From: Odiellus spinosus
Taxonomy: Eukaryota; Arthropoda; Arachnida; Opiliones; Phalangiidae
Reading direction: 5' to 3'
DNA: 64,000 nucleotides
Assembly: GCA_963920705.1 (NCBI GenBank)
Contig: CAWUCO010000291.1
Span: 868,001-932,000 of the forward strand
The notes under the pieces are model-generated. The model searched no databases. It was given only the letters and a program-made list of their open reading frames with translations, and was not told the origin of the DNA. A program made the translations under genes and the position numbers. Of the stretch, positions 39,501 to 53,883 are shown in pieces; position 1 is the stretch's first letter; each line of letters starts with the position of its first letter.

Positions 39501-42345
39501 CTTGGGACATTTGTGGATATATGCTTGGGAAATTTGTGGATCTATATTTGGGAAATTAGTGGATCTATACATGCTAATTTGAGGATCTATGCTTGGGAAA
39601 TTTGTGGATCTATGCTTGGAAAATTTGTGGATCTATGCTTGGGAAATTAGTGGATCTATACATGGTAAATTTGAGGATCTATGCTTGGGAAATTTGTGGA
39701 TCTATACTTGGTAAATTTGTGGATCTATGCTTGGGAAATATGTGGATCTATGCTTGGAAAATTTGTGGATCTATACTTAGGACATTTGAGGATCTATGAT
39801 GCGGAAATTTTTGGATCTATGCTTGGGAAATTTGTGGATCTATGCTTGGAAAATTTGTGGATCTATACTTGGGAAATTTGAGGATCTATGCTGCGGAAAT
39901 TTGTGGATCTATGCTTGGGAAATTTGTGGATCTATGCTTGGTAAATTTGTGGATCTATGCTTGGGAAATTTGTGGATCTATGCTTGGGAAATTTGTAAAT
40001 CTATGCTTGGGAAATTTGAGGATCTATGCTTGGGAAATTAGTGGATCTATACATGGTAAATTTGAGGATCTAAGCTTGGGAAATTTGTGGATCTATACTT
40101 GGTAAATTTGTGGATCTATGCTTGGGAAATTTGTGGATCTATGCTTGGAAAATTTGTGGATCTATACTTAGGAAATTTGAGGATCTATGCTGCGGAAATT
40201 TGTGGATCTATGCTTGGGACATTTGTGGATATATGTTTGGGAAATGTTGTGGATCTATATTTGGGAAATTAGTGGATCTATACATGCTAATTTGAGGATC
40301 TATGCTTGGGAAATTTGTGGATCTATGCTTGGAAAATTTGTGGATCTATACTTGGGAAATTTGAGGATCTATGCTTGGGAAATTTGTGGATCTATGCTTG
40401 GGAAATTTGTGGATCTATGCTTTAGAAATTTGTGGATCTATACTTCGTTAATTTGTGGATCTTTGCTTGGGAAATTAGTGGATCTATACTTGGTAAATTT
40501 GTGGATCTATACTTTGGAAATTTGAGGATCTATGCTGCGGAAATTTGTGGATCTATGCTTGGGAAATTTGTGGATCTATGCTTGGGAAATTTGTGGGTAT
40601 ATGCTTGGGAAATTTGTGGATCTATGCTTGGGTAATTTGTGGATCTATGCTTGGGAAATTTGTGGATCTATGCTTGGGAAATTAGTGGATCTATACATGG
40701 TAAATTTGAGGATCTATGCTTGGGAAATTTGTGGATCTATACTTGGTAAATTTGTGGATCTATGCTTGGGAAATTTGTGGATCTATGCTTGGAAAATTTG
40801 TGGATCTATACTTAGGACATTTGAGGATCTATGCTGCGGAAATTTTTGGATCTATACTTGGTAAATTTGTGGATCTATACTTTGGAAATTTGAGGATCTA
40901 TGCTGCGGAAATTTGTGGATCTATGCTTGGGAAATTTGGATCTATGCTTGGGAAATTTGTGGATCTATGCTTGGGGAATTTGTGGATCTATGCTTGGGAA
41001 ATTTGTGGATCTATGCTTGGGTAATTTGTGGATCTATGCTTGGGAAATTTGTGGATCTATGCTTGGGAAATTAGTGGATCTATACATGGTAAATTTGAGG
41101 ATCTATGCTTGGGAAATTTGTGGATCTATTCTTGGTAAATTTGTGGATCTATGCTTGGGAAATTTGTGGATCTATGCTTGGGAAATTTGTGGATCTATGC
41201 TTGGAAAATTTGTGGATCTATACTTAGGACATTTGAGGATCTATGCTGCGGAAATTTTTGGATCTATACATGGTAAATTTGAGGATCTATGCTTGGGAAA
41301 TTTGTGGATCTATTCTTGGTAAATTTGTGGATCTATGCTTGGGAAATTTGTGGATCTATGCTTGGAAAATTTGTGGATCTATACTTGGGAAATTTGAGGT
41401 TCTATGCTGCGGAAATTTGTGGATCTATGCTTGGGAAATTTGTGGATCTATGCTTGGTAAATTTGTGGATCTATGCTTATGAAATTTGTGGATCTATGCT
41501 TGGGAAATTTGTGGATCTATGCTTGGGTAATTTGTGGATCTATGCTTTAGAAATTTGTGGATCTATGCTTGGGAAATTAGTGGATTTATACTTGGTAAAT
41601 TTGTGGATCTATACTTTGGAAATTTGAGGATCTATGCTGCGGAAATTTGTGGATCTATGCTTGGGAAATTTGTGGATCTATGCTTGGGAAATTTGTGGGT
41701 CTATGCTTGGGGAATTTGTGGATCTATGCTTGGGAAATTTGTGGATCTATGCTTGGGTAATTTGTGGATCTATGCTTGGGAAATTTGTGGATCTATGCTT
41801 GGGAAATTAGTGGATCTATACATGGTAAATTTGAGGATCTATGCTTGGGAAATTTGTGGATCTATACTTGGTAAATTTGTGGATCTATGCTTGGGAAATT
41901 TGTGGATCTATGCTTGGAAAATTTGTGGATCTATACTTAGGACATTTGAGGATCTATGCTGCGGAAATTTTTGGATCTATACTTGGTAAATTTGTGGATC
42001 TATACTTTGGAAATTTGAGGATCTATGCTGCGGAAATTTGTGGATCTATGCTTGGGAAATTTGGATCTATGCTTGGGAAATTTGTGGATCTATGCTTGGG
42101 GAATTTGTGGATCTGTGCTTGGGAAATTTGTGGATCTATGCTTGGGTAATTTGTGGATCTATGCTTGGGAAATTTGTGGATCTATGCTTGGGAAATTAGT
42201 GGAACTATACATGGTAAATTTGAGGATCTATGCTTGGGAAATTTGTGGATCTATTCTTGGTAAATTTGTGGATCTATGCTTGGTAAATTTGTGGATCTAT
42301 GCTTGGGAAATTTGTGGATCTATGCTTGGAAAATTTGTGGATCTA
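36561..42345 (+). repeat. Homogeneous TATGCTTGGG domain in exact 23-bp register
   Basis: Most monomers here read GGATCTATGCTTGGG, with recurring variants GAGGATCTATGCTGCGG, GATCTATACATGG, CTTAGGACATTTG and TTGGGTAATTTG. TGCTGCGG occurs at 37,038, 37,383, 37,475, 37,774, 38,096, 38,165, 38,487, 38,717, 39,039, 39,131 and 39,476. The spacings of 345, 92, 299, 322, 69, 322, 230, 322, 92 and 345 are all exact multiples of 23. T-run units are absent. The longest open frame of the window (36,604-37,467, 287 codons) lies here only because in-frame stops are rare. Confidence 0.88.
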
Positions 42346-43559
42346 TGCTAGGGAAATTTGTGGATCTATACTAGGGAAATTTGTGGATCTATACTTGAGA
42401 AATTTGTTGATATAATCTTGTATATTTTGTGGACCTATACTATGAAAATTTTTGGATCTTTACTTGGGAAATTTGTGGATCTATACTTGGTAAATTTGTG
42501 GATCTATGCTTGGGATATTTGTGGTTTAATACTTGGGAAATTTGTGGATCTATACTTATTTTTTTGTGGGTGTATGCTTGGGAAATTTGTGGATCTATAC
42601 TTGGTAAATATGTGGATCTATGCTTGGGAAATTTGTGGATCTTTACTTGTGAAATTTGTGGATATATTCTTGGGAAATTTGTGGATATATTCTTTTGAAA
42701 TTTGTGGATCTATACTTGGGAAATTTGTGGATATTCTTGGGTATTTTGTGGATCTTAACTTGGGAAATTTGTAGATCTATACTTGTTAAATTTGTGGATC
42801 TATACTTGGGAAATTTGTGGATCTATACTTGGTAAATTTGTGGATCTATACTTGTTAAATTTGTGGATCTATACTTGGGAAATTTGTGGATCTATACTTG
42901 GTAAATTTGTGGATCTATGCTTGGGATATTTGTGGATCTATACTTGGGAAATTTGTGGATCTATACTTGGGAAATTTTTTGATATATTCTTGGTAATTTG
43001 TGGATCTATGCTTGGGATATTTGTGGATCTATACTTGGGAAATTTGTGGATATATTCTTGGGTATTTTGTGGATATATTCTTGGGTATTTTGTGGACCTA
43101 TACTATGAAAATTTTTGGATCTTAACTTGGGAAATTTGTGGATCTATACTTGGGAAATTTGTAGATCTATACTTGGTAAATTTGTGGATCTATGCTTGGG
43201 ATATTTGTGGATTTATACTTGGGAAATTTGTGGATCTATACTTAGTAAATATGTGGATCTATACTTGGTAAATATGTGGTTTTTACTTGGGAAATTTGTG
43301 TATATACTTTTTTTTAATTTGTGGGTTATGCTTGGGAAATTTGTGGATCTATACTTGTGAAATTTGTGGATCTATACTTGGTAAATTTGTGAATCTATGC
43401 TTGGGATATTTGTGGATCTATACTTGGGAAATTGTTTATATATTCTTGGGAAATTTGTGGATCTATACTTGGGAAATTTTTTGATATATTCTTGGTAATT
43501 TGTGGATCTATACTATGTAAATTTGTTGATCTATGCTTGAGAAAAATGTGGATCTATAG
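42346..43559 (+). repeat. Block of 2.1-2.65-kb-unit sequence between two homogeneous stretches
   Basis: At about 42,345 the TATGCTTGGG monomers change to CTATGCTAGGG and then the variants known from 30,849 and 33,079: GTTGATATAATCTTG, CTATACTATGAAAA and CTTATTTTTTTGTGGG. The right part matches 35,836-36,560 (36,111 aligns with 43,115, shift 7,004). At 43,560 the sequence returns to the homogeneous domain as at 36,604. The same block, with the same ends, occurs at 57,493-58,681. Confidence 0.85.
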
Positions 43560-45001
43560 TTGGGAAATTGGTTTATCTATACTTGGGAAATTTTAGGATC
43601 TATACTTGGGAAATTAGTGGATCTTTACTTGGGAAATTTGACGATCTGTTCTTGGGAAATTTGTGGATCTATACTTGGGAAATTTGTGGATCTATACTTG
43701 GGAAGTTTGTGGATCTATGCTTGGGAAGTTTGTGGATCTATGCTTGGGAAGTTTGTGGATCTATGCTTGGGAAATTTGTGGATCTATGCTTTAGAAATTT
43801 GTGGATCTATACTTCGTTAATTTGTGGATCTATGCTTGGGAAATTAGTGGATCTATACTTGGTAAATTTGTGGATCTATGCTTGGGAAATTTGTGGATCT
43901 ATGCTTGGAAAATTTGTGGATCTATACTTTGGAAATTTGAGGATCTATGCTGCGGAAATTTGTGGATCTATGCTTGGGAAATTTGTGGATCTATGCTTGG
44001 GAAATTTGTGGACCTATGCTTGGGAAATTTGTGGATCTATGCTTGGGAAATTTGTGGATCTATGCTTAGGTAATTTGTGGATCTATGCTTGGGAAATTTG
44101 TGGATCTATGCTTGGGAAATTAGTGGATCTATACATGGTAAATTTGAGGATCTATGCTTGGGAAATTTGTGGATCTATACTTGGTAAATTTGTGGATCTA
44201 TGCTTGGGAAATTTGTGGATCTATGCTTGGGAAATTTGTGGATCTATGCTTGGAAAATTTGTGGATCTATACTTAGGACATTTGAGGATCTATGCTGCGG
44301 AAATTTTTGGATCTATGCTTGGGAAATTTGTGGATCTATGCTTGGAAAATTTGTGGATCTATACTTGGGAAATTTGAGGATCTATGCTGCGGAAATTTGT
44401 GGATCTATGCTTGGTAAATTTGTGGATCTATGCTTGGGAAATTTGTGGATCTATGCTTGGGAAATTTGTGGATCTATGCTTGGGTAATTTGTGGATCTAT
44501 GCTTGGGAAATTTGTAAATCTATGCTTGGGAAATTTGAGGATCTATGCTTGGGAAATTAGTGGATCTGTACATGGTAAATTTGAGGATCTATGCTTGGGA
44601 AATTTGTGGATTTATACTTGGTAAATTTGTGGATCTATGCTTGGTAAATTTGTGGATCTATGCTTGGGAAATTTGAGGATCTATGCTGCGGAAATTTGTG
44701 GATCTATGCTTGGGAAATTTATGGATCTATGCTTGGGAAATTTGTGGACCTATGCTTGGGAAATTTGTGGATCTATGCTTGGGAAATTTGTGGATCTATG
44801 CTTGGGTAATTTGTGGATCTATGCTTGGGAAATTTGTGGATCTATGCTTGGGAAATTAGTGGATCTATACATGGTAAATTTGAGGATCTATGCTTGGGAA
44901 ATTTGTGGATCTATACTTGGTAAATTTGTGGATCTATGCTTGGGAAATATGTGGATCTATGCTTGGAAAATTTGTGGATCTATACTTAGGACATTTGAGG
45001 A
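43560..45001 (+). repeat. Homogeneous TATGCTTGGG domain, second stretch
   Basis: This matches 36,604-38,090 (shifts of 6,956 to about 6,910 bp) and 58,682-60,146. It ends inside a hybrid monomer where TTTGAGGATCTA joins CACTTCGAAAAT (45,001-45,010), the entry into the ACACTTCG-type domain. Confidence 0.87.
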
Positions 45002-48000
45002 TCTACACTTCGAAAATTTTTTGATCTATGCTTTTGAAATTTGTGGAGCTATACTTGGGATCTGTACTTGGTAAATTTGTGGATCTATGCTTGAGAAAAA
45101 TGTGGATCTATATTTGGAAATTTATGGATATATACTTGGGAAATTTGTGGATCTATACTCGGAAAATTTTTGGATCTATACTTAGTATTTTTGTGGATCT
45201 ATGCTTGGGAAATTTGTGGATCTATACTTGGAAAATTAGGGGATATATACTTGGGAAATTTGGGGATATCTACTTTTTTAATTTGAGGGTCTAAGCTTGG
45301 GAAATTTGTGGATCTACTTTTTTAATTTGTGGGTCTGAGCTTGGGAAATTTGTGGATCTATACTTGGGAAATTTGGGGCTCTACACTTCGAAAATTTATT
45401 GATCTATGCTTGGGAAATTTGTGGATCTATACTTTGGAAAATTTTTGATATATTCTTGGTAATTTGTGGATCTATACTTGGTAAATTTGTGGATCTATGC
45501 TTGAGAAAAATGTGGATCTATAGTTGGGAAATTTGTGGATCTATACTTGGGAAATTTTAGGATCTATACTTTGGAAATTAGTGGATCTTTACTTGGGAAA
45601 TTTGACGATCTGTACTTGGGAAAATTGTGGATCTATACTTGGGAAATTTGTAGATCTATACTTGGGAAATTTGTGGATCTATACTTGGGAAACTTGTGGA
45701 TCTATACTTGGGAAATTTGTGGATCTATACTTGAGAAATTTGTGGATCTATACTTGAGAAATTTGTGGATCTATACTTGGGATATTTGTGGATATATACT
45801 TGGGAAATTTGGGGCTCTACACTTCGAAAATTTATTGATCTATGCTTGGGAAATTTGTGGATCTATACTTTGGAAAATTTTTGATATATTCTTGGTAATT
45901 TGTGGATCTATACTTGGTAAATTTGTGGATCTATGCTTGAGAAAAATGTGGATCTATAGTTGGGAAATTAGTGGATCTTTACTTGGGAAATTTGACGATC
46001 TGTACTTGGGAAAATTGTGGATCTATACTTGGGAAATTTGTGGATCTATACTTGGGAAATTTTTGGATCTATACTTGGGAAACTTGTGGATCTATACTTG
46101 GGAAATGTGTGGATCTATACTTGGGATATATGTGGATCTATACTTGAGAAATTTGTTGATATATTATTGGGTATTTTGTGGACCTATACTATGAAAATTT
46201 TTGGATCTTAACTTGGGAAATTTGTGGATCTATACTTGGTAAATTTGTGAATGTATGCTTGGGATATTTGTGGATCTATACTTGGGAAATTTTTTGATAT
46301 ATTCTTGGTAATTTGTGGATCTATACTTGGGAAATTTTAGGATGTATACTTTTGAAATTAGTGGATCTTTACTTGGGAAATTTGACGATCTGTACTTGGG
46401 AAATTTGTGGATCTATACTTGGGAAATTTGTGGATCTATACTTGGGAAATTTTTGGATCTATACTTGGGAAATTTGTGGATCTATACTTGGGAAATTTGT
46501 GGATCTATACTTGGGAAATTTGTGTATCTACTTTTTTAATTTGTGGGTCTAAGCTCGGGAAATTTGTGGATCTATACTTGGGAAATTTGTGGATCTATAC
46601 TTGGGAAATTTGTGGATCTATACTTGAGAAATTTGTGGATCTATACTTGGGATATTTGTGGATCTATACTTGGGAAATTTGGGGCTCTACACTTCGAAAA
46701 TTTATTGATCTATGCTTGGGAAATTTGTGGATCTATACTTTGGAAATTTTTTGATATATTCTTGGTAATTTGTGGATCCATACTTGGTAAATTTGTTTAT
46801 CTATGCTTGAGAAAAATGTGGATCTATAGTTGTGAAATTTGTGGATCTATACTTGGGAAATTTTAGGATCTATACTTTGGAAATTAGTGGATCTTTACTT
46901 GGGAAATTTGACGATCTTTACTTGGGAAAATTGTGGATCTATACTTGGGAAAATTGTGGATCTATACTTGGGAAATTTGTAGATCTATACTTGGGAAATT
47001 TGTGGATCTATACTTGGGAAATTTTTGGATCTATACTTGGGAAACTTGTGGATCTATACTTGGGAAATTTGTGGATCTATACTTTGGATATATGTGGATC
47101 TATACTTGAGAAATTTGTGGATATATTATTGGGTATTTTGTGGACCTATACTATGAAAATTTTTGGATCTTAACTTGGGAAATTTGTGGATCTATACTTG
47201 GTAAATTTGAGAATCTATGCTTGAGATATATGTGGATCTATACTTGGGAAATTTTTTGATATATTCTTGGTAATTTTTGGATCTAAACTTGGGAAATTTT
47301 AGGATGTATACTTTTGAAATTAGTGGATCTTTACTTGGGAAATTTGACGATCTGTACTTGGGAAATTTGTGGATCTATACTTGGGAAATTTTTGGTTCTA
47401 TACTTGGGAAATTTGTGGATCTATACTTGGGAAATTTGTGTATCTACTTTTTTAATTTGTGGGTCTAAGCTCAGGAAATTTGTGGATCTATACTTGGGAA
47501 ATTTGTGGATCTATACTTGAGAAATTTTTGGATCTATACTTGGGATATTTGTGGATCTATACTTGGGAAATTTGGGGCTCTACACTTCGAAAATTTATTG
47601 ATCTATGCTTGGGAAATTTGTGGATCTATACTTTGGAAATTTTTTGATATATTCTTGGTAATTTGTGGATCCATACTTGGTAAATTTGTTTATCTATGCT
47701 TGAGAAAAATGTGGATCTATAGTTGTGAAATTTGTGGATCTATACTTGGGAAATTTTAGGATCTATACTTTGGAAATTAGTGGATCTTTACTTGGGAAAT
47801 TTGACGATCTTTACTTGGGAAAATTGTGGATCTATACTTGGGAAATTTGTAGATCTATACTTGGGAAATTTGTGGATCTATACTTGGGAAATTTTTGGAT
47901 CTATACTTGGGAAGTTTTTGGATCTATACTTGGGAAACTTGTGGATCTATACTTGGGAAATTTGTGGATCTATACTTGGGATATATGTGGATCTATACTT

Positions 48001-51000
48001 GAGAAATTTGTGGATATATTATTGGGTATTTTGTGGACCTATACTTTGAAAATTTTTGGATCTTAACTTGGGAAATTTGTGGATCTATACTTGGTAAATT
48101 TGTGAATCTATGCTTGGGATATATGTGGATCTATACTTGGGAAATTTTTTGATATATTCTTGGTAATTTGTGGATCTATACTTGGGAAATTTTAGGATGT
48201 ATACTTTTGAAATTAGTGGATCTTTACTTGGGAAATTTGACGATCTGTACTTGGGAAATTTGACGATCTGTACTTGGGAAATTTGTGGATCTAAACTTGG
48301 GAAATTTGTGGATCTATACTGGGAAATTTTTGGATCTATACTTGGGAAATTTGTGGATCTATACTTGGGAAATTTGTGTATCTACTTTTTTAATTTGTTG
48401 GTCTAAGCTTGGGAAATTTGTGGATCTATACTTGGGAAATTTGTGGATCCATACTTGAGAAATTTGTGGATTTATACTTAGGATATTTGTGTATCTATAC
48501 TTGGGAAATTTGGGGCTCTACACTTCGAAAATTTATTGATCTATGCTTGGGAAATTTGTGGATCTATACTTGAGAAATTTGTTGCTATATTCTTGTATAT
48601 TTTGTGGACCTATACTATGAAAATTTTTGGATCTTTACTTGGGAAATCTTTGGATCTATAATTGGTAAATTTGTGGATCTATGCTTGGGAAATTTGTGGA
48701 TCTATACTTGTGAAATTTGTGAATCTATGCTTGGGATATTTGTGGATCTATACTTGGGAACTTTTTTGATATATTCTTGGTAATTTGTGGATCTATACTT
48801 GGAAATTTGTGGATCTATACTTGTGAAATTTTAGGAGATATAATTTTGAAATTAGTGGATCTTTACTTTGGAAATTTGTCGATCTGTACTTGGGAAATTT
48901 GTGGATCTATACTTGGGATATATGTGGATCTATACTTGGGAAATTTGTGTATCTATACTTGGGAAATTTGTGTATCTACTTTTTTTAATTTGTGGGTCTA
49001 TGCTTGGGAAATTTGTGGATCTATACTTGGGATATTTGTGGATCTATACTTGGGAAATTTGGGGCTCTACACTTCGAAAAGTTTTTGATCTATGCTTTTG
49101 AAATTTGTGGAGCTATACTTGGGATCTGTACTTGGTAAATTTGTGGATCTATGCTTGAGAAAAATGTGGATCTATATTTGGAAATTTATGGATATATACT
49201 TGGGAAATTTGTGGATCTATACTTGGAAAATTTTTGGATCTCTACTTAGTATTTTTGTGGATCTATGCTTGGGAAATTTGTGGATCTATACTTGGGAAAT
49301 TAGGGGATATATACTTAGGAAATTTGGGGATATCTACTTTTTTAATTTGTGGGTCTAAGCTTGGGAAATTTGTGGATCTACTTTTTTAATTTGTGGGTCT
49401 AAGATTGGGAAATTTGTGGATCTATACTTGGGAAATTGTGGATCTATACTTGAGAAATTTGTGGATCTATACTTGGGATATTTGTGGATCTATACTTGGG
49501 AAATTTGGGGCTCTACACTTCGAAAATTTATTGATCTATGCTTGGGAAATTTGTGGATCTATACTTGGTAAATTTGTGGATCTATGCTTGAGAAAAATGT
49601 GGATCTATAGTTGGGAAATTTGTGGATCTTTACTTGGAAATTTTAGGATCTATACTTTGGAAATTAGTGGATCTTTACTTGGGAAATTTGACGATCTGTA
49701 CTTGGGAAAATTGTGGATCTATACTTGGGAAATTTGTAGATCTATACTTGGGAAATTTGTGTATCTATACTTGGGAAACTTGTGGATCTATACTTGGGAT
49801 ATATGTGGATCTGTACTTGAAAAATTTGTGGATATATTATTGGGTATTTTGTGGACCTATACTATGAAAATTTTTGGATCTTAACTTGGGAAATTTGTGG
49901 ATCTATACTTGGTAAATTTGTGAATCTATGCTTGAGATATATGTGGATCTATACTTGGGAAATTTTTTGATATATTCTTGGTAATTTTTGGATCTAAACT
50001 TGGGAAATTTTAGGATGTATACTTTTGAAATTAGTGGATCTTTACTTGGGAAATTTGACGATCTGTACTTGGGAAATTTGTGGATCTATACTTGGGAAAT
50101 TTTTGGTTCTATACTTGGGAAATTTGTGGATCTATACTTGGGAAATTTGTGGATCTATACTTGTGAAATTTGTGGATCTATACTTGGGAAATTTGTGTAT
50201 CTACTTTTTTAATTTGTGGGTCTAAGCTCGGGAAATTTGTGGATCTCTACTTGAGAAATTTGTGGATCTATACTTGGGATATTTGTGGATCTATACTTGG
50301 GAAATTTGGGGCTCTACACTTCGAAAATTTATTGATCTATGCTTGGGAAATTTGTGGATCTATACTTTGGAAATTTTTTGATATATTCTTGGTAATTTGT
50401 GGATCTATATTTGGTAAATTTGTTTATCTATGCTTGAGAAAAATGTGGATCTATATTTGGGAAATTTGTGGATCTATACTTGGGAAATTTTAGGATCTAT
50501 ACTTTGGAAATTAGTGGATCTTTACTTATGAAATTTTTGGATCTATACTTGGGAAATTTTAGGATCTATACTTGGGAAACTTGTGGATCTATACTTGGGA
50601 AATTTGTGGATCTATACTTGGGATATATGTGGATCTATACTTGAGAAATTTGTGGATATATTATTGGGTATTTTGTGGACCTATACTATGAAAATTTTTG
50701 GATCTTAACTTGGGAAATTTGTGGATCTATACTTGAGAAATTTGTGGATATATAATTGGGTATTTTGTGTACCTATACTATGAAAATTTTTGGATCTTAA
50801 CTTGGGAAATTTGTGGATCTATACTTGGTAAATTTGTGAATCTATGCTTGGGATATTTGTGGATCTATACTTGGGAAATTTTTTGATATATTCTTGGTAA
50901 TTTGTGGATCTATACTTGGGAAATTTTAGGATGTATACTTTTGAAATTAGTGGATCTTTACTTGGGAAATTTGACGATCTGTACTTGGGAAATTTGTGGA

Positions 51001-53883
51001 TCTATACTTGGGAAATTTGTGGATCTATACTTGGGAAATTTTTGGATCTATACTTGGGAAATTTGTGGATCTATACTTGTGAAATTTGTGGATCTATACT
51101 TGGGAAATTTGTGTATCTACTTTTTTAATTTGTGGGTCTAAGCTCGGGAAATTTGTGGATCTATACTTGGGAAATTTGTGGATCTATACTTGAGAAATTT
51201 GTGGATCTATACTTGGGATATTTGTGGATCTATACTTGGGAAATTTGGGGCTCTACACTTCGAAAATTTATTGATCTATGCTTGGGAAATTTGTGGATCT
51301 ATACTTTGGAAATTTTTTGATATATTCTTGGTAATTTGTGGATCTATATTTGGTAAATTTGTTTATCTATGCTTGAGAAAAATGTGGATCTATATTTGGG
51401 AAATTTGTGGATCTATACTTGGGAAATTTTAGGATCTATACTTTGGAAATTAGTGGATCTTTACTTGGGAAAATTGTGGATCTATACTTGGGAAATTTGT
51501 AGATCTATACTTGGGAAATTTGTGGATCTATACTTGGGAAATTTTTGGATCTAATCTTGGGAAATTTTAGGATCTATACTTGGGAAACTTGTGGATCTAT
51601 ACTTGGGAAATTTGTGGATCTATACTTGGGATATATGTGGATCTATACTTGAGAAATTTGTGGATATATTATTGGGTATTTTGTGGACCTATACTATGAA
51701 AATTTTTGGATCTTAACTTGGGAAATTTGTGGATCTATACTTGGTAAATTTGTGAATCTATGCTTGGGATATATGTGGATCTATACTTGGGAAATTTTTT
51801 GATATATTCTTGGTAATTTGTGGATCTACACTTGGGAAATTTTAGGATGTATACTTTTGAAATTAGTTGATCTTTACTTGGGAAATTTGACGATCTGTAC
51901 TTGGGAAATTTGTGGATCTATACTTGGGAAATTTGTGGATCTATACTTGGGAAATTTTTGGATCTATACTTGGGAAATTTGTGGATCTATACCTGGGAAA
52001 TTTGTGTATCTACTTTTTTAATTTGTGGGTCTAAGCTTGGGAAATTTGTGGATCTATACTTGGGAAATTTGTGGATCTATACTTGAGAAATTTGTGGATC
52101 TATACTTGGGATATTTGTGGATCTATACTTGGGAAATTTGGGGCTCTACACTTCGAAAATTTATTGATCTATGCTTGGGAAATTTGTGGATCTATACTTT
52201 GGAAATTTTTTGATATATTCTTGGTAATTTGTGGATCTATACTTGGTAAATTTGTTTATCTATGCTTGAGAAAAATGTGGATCTATAGTTGGGAAATTTG
52301 TGGATCTATACTTGGGAAATTTTAGGATCTATACTTTGGAAATTAGTGGATCTTTACTTGGGAAATTTGAAGATCTTTACTTGGGAAAATTGCTGATCTA
52401 TACTTGGGAAATTTGTAGATCTATACTTGGGAAATTTGTGGATCTATACTTGGGAAATTTTTGGATCTATACTTGGGAAACTTGTGGATCTATACTTGGG
52501 AAATTTGTGGATCTATACTTGGGATATATGTGGATCTATACTTGAGAAATTTGTGGATATATTATTGGGTATTTTGTGGACCTATACTATGAAAATTTTT
52601 GGATCTTAACTTGGGAAATTTGTGGATATATACTTGGTAAATTTGTGAATCTATGCTTGGGATATATGTGGATCTATACTTGGAAAATTTTTTGATATAT
52701 TCTTGGTAATTTGTGGATCTACACTTGGGAAATTTTAGGATGTATACTTTTGAAATTAGTGGATCTTTACTTGGGAAATTTGTGGATCTATACTTGGGAA
52801 ATTTGTGTATCTACTTTTTTAATTTGTTGGTCTAAGCTTGGGAAATTTGTGGATCTATACTTGGGAAATTTATGGATCTATACTTGAGAAATTTGTGGAT
52901 CTATACTTAGGATATTTGTGGATCTATACTTGGGAAATTTGGGGCTCTACACTTCGAAAATTTATTGATCTATGCTTGGGAAATTTGTGGATCTATACTT
53001 GGTAAATTTGTGGATCTATACTTGAGAAAAATGTGGATCTATAGTTGGGAAATTTGTGGATCTATACTTGGGAAATTTTAGGATCTATACTTTGGAAAAT
53101 AGTGGATCTTTACTTGGGAAATTTGACGATCTGTACTTGGGAAAATTGTGGATCTATACTTGGGAAATTTGTAGATCTATACTTGGGAAATTTGTGGATC
53201 TATACTTGGTAAATTTGTGAATCTATGCTTGGGATATATGTGGATCTATACTTGGGAAATTTTTTGATATATTCTTGGTAATTTGTGGATCTATACTTGG
53301 GAAATTTGAGGATGTATACTTTTGAAATTAGTGGATCTTTACTTGGGAAATTTGACGATCTGTACTTGGGAAATTTGTGGATCTATACTTGGGAAATTTG
53401 TGGATCTATACTTGGGAAATTTTTGGATCTATACTTGGGAAATTTTTGGATCTATACTTGGGAAATTTGTGGATCTATACTTGGGAAATTTGTGTATCTA
53501 CTTTTTTAATTTGTTGGTCTAAGCTTGGGAAATTTGTGGATCTATACTTGGGAAATTTGTGGATCTATACTTGAGAAATTTGTGGATCTATACTTAGGAT
53601 ATTTGTGGATCTATACTTGGGAAATTTGGGGCTCTACACTTCGAAAATTTATTGATCTATGCTTGGGAAATTTGTGGATCTATACTTTGGAAATTTTTTG
53701 ATATATTCTTGGTAATTTGTGGATCTATACTTGGTAAATTTGTGGATCTATGCTTGAGAAAAATGTGGATCTATAGTTGGGAAATTTGTGGATCTATACT
53801 TGGGAAATTTTAGGATCTATACTTTGGAAATTAGTGGATCTTTACTTGGGAAATTTGACGATCTGTACTTGGGAAAATTGTGG
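45002..53883 (+). repeat. ACACTTCG higher-order domain, second copy
   Basis: Markers at 45,383, 45,819, 46,689, 47,582, 48,520, 49,515, 50,316, 51,255, 52,148, 52,949 and 53,636 give unit lengths of 436, 870, 893, 938, 995, 801, 939, 893, 801 and 687 bp. This follows the series of the first copy with units gained or lost. Alignment offsets are 26,521 at 19,003, 27,437 at 20,733, 26,397 at 23,225 and 26,374 from 24,530 to 27,003. It ends near 53,883, where CTTGGGAAAATTGTGG joins ATCTTAACTTGGG. Confidence 0.9.
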
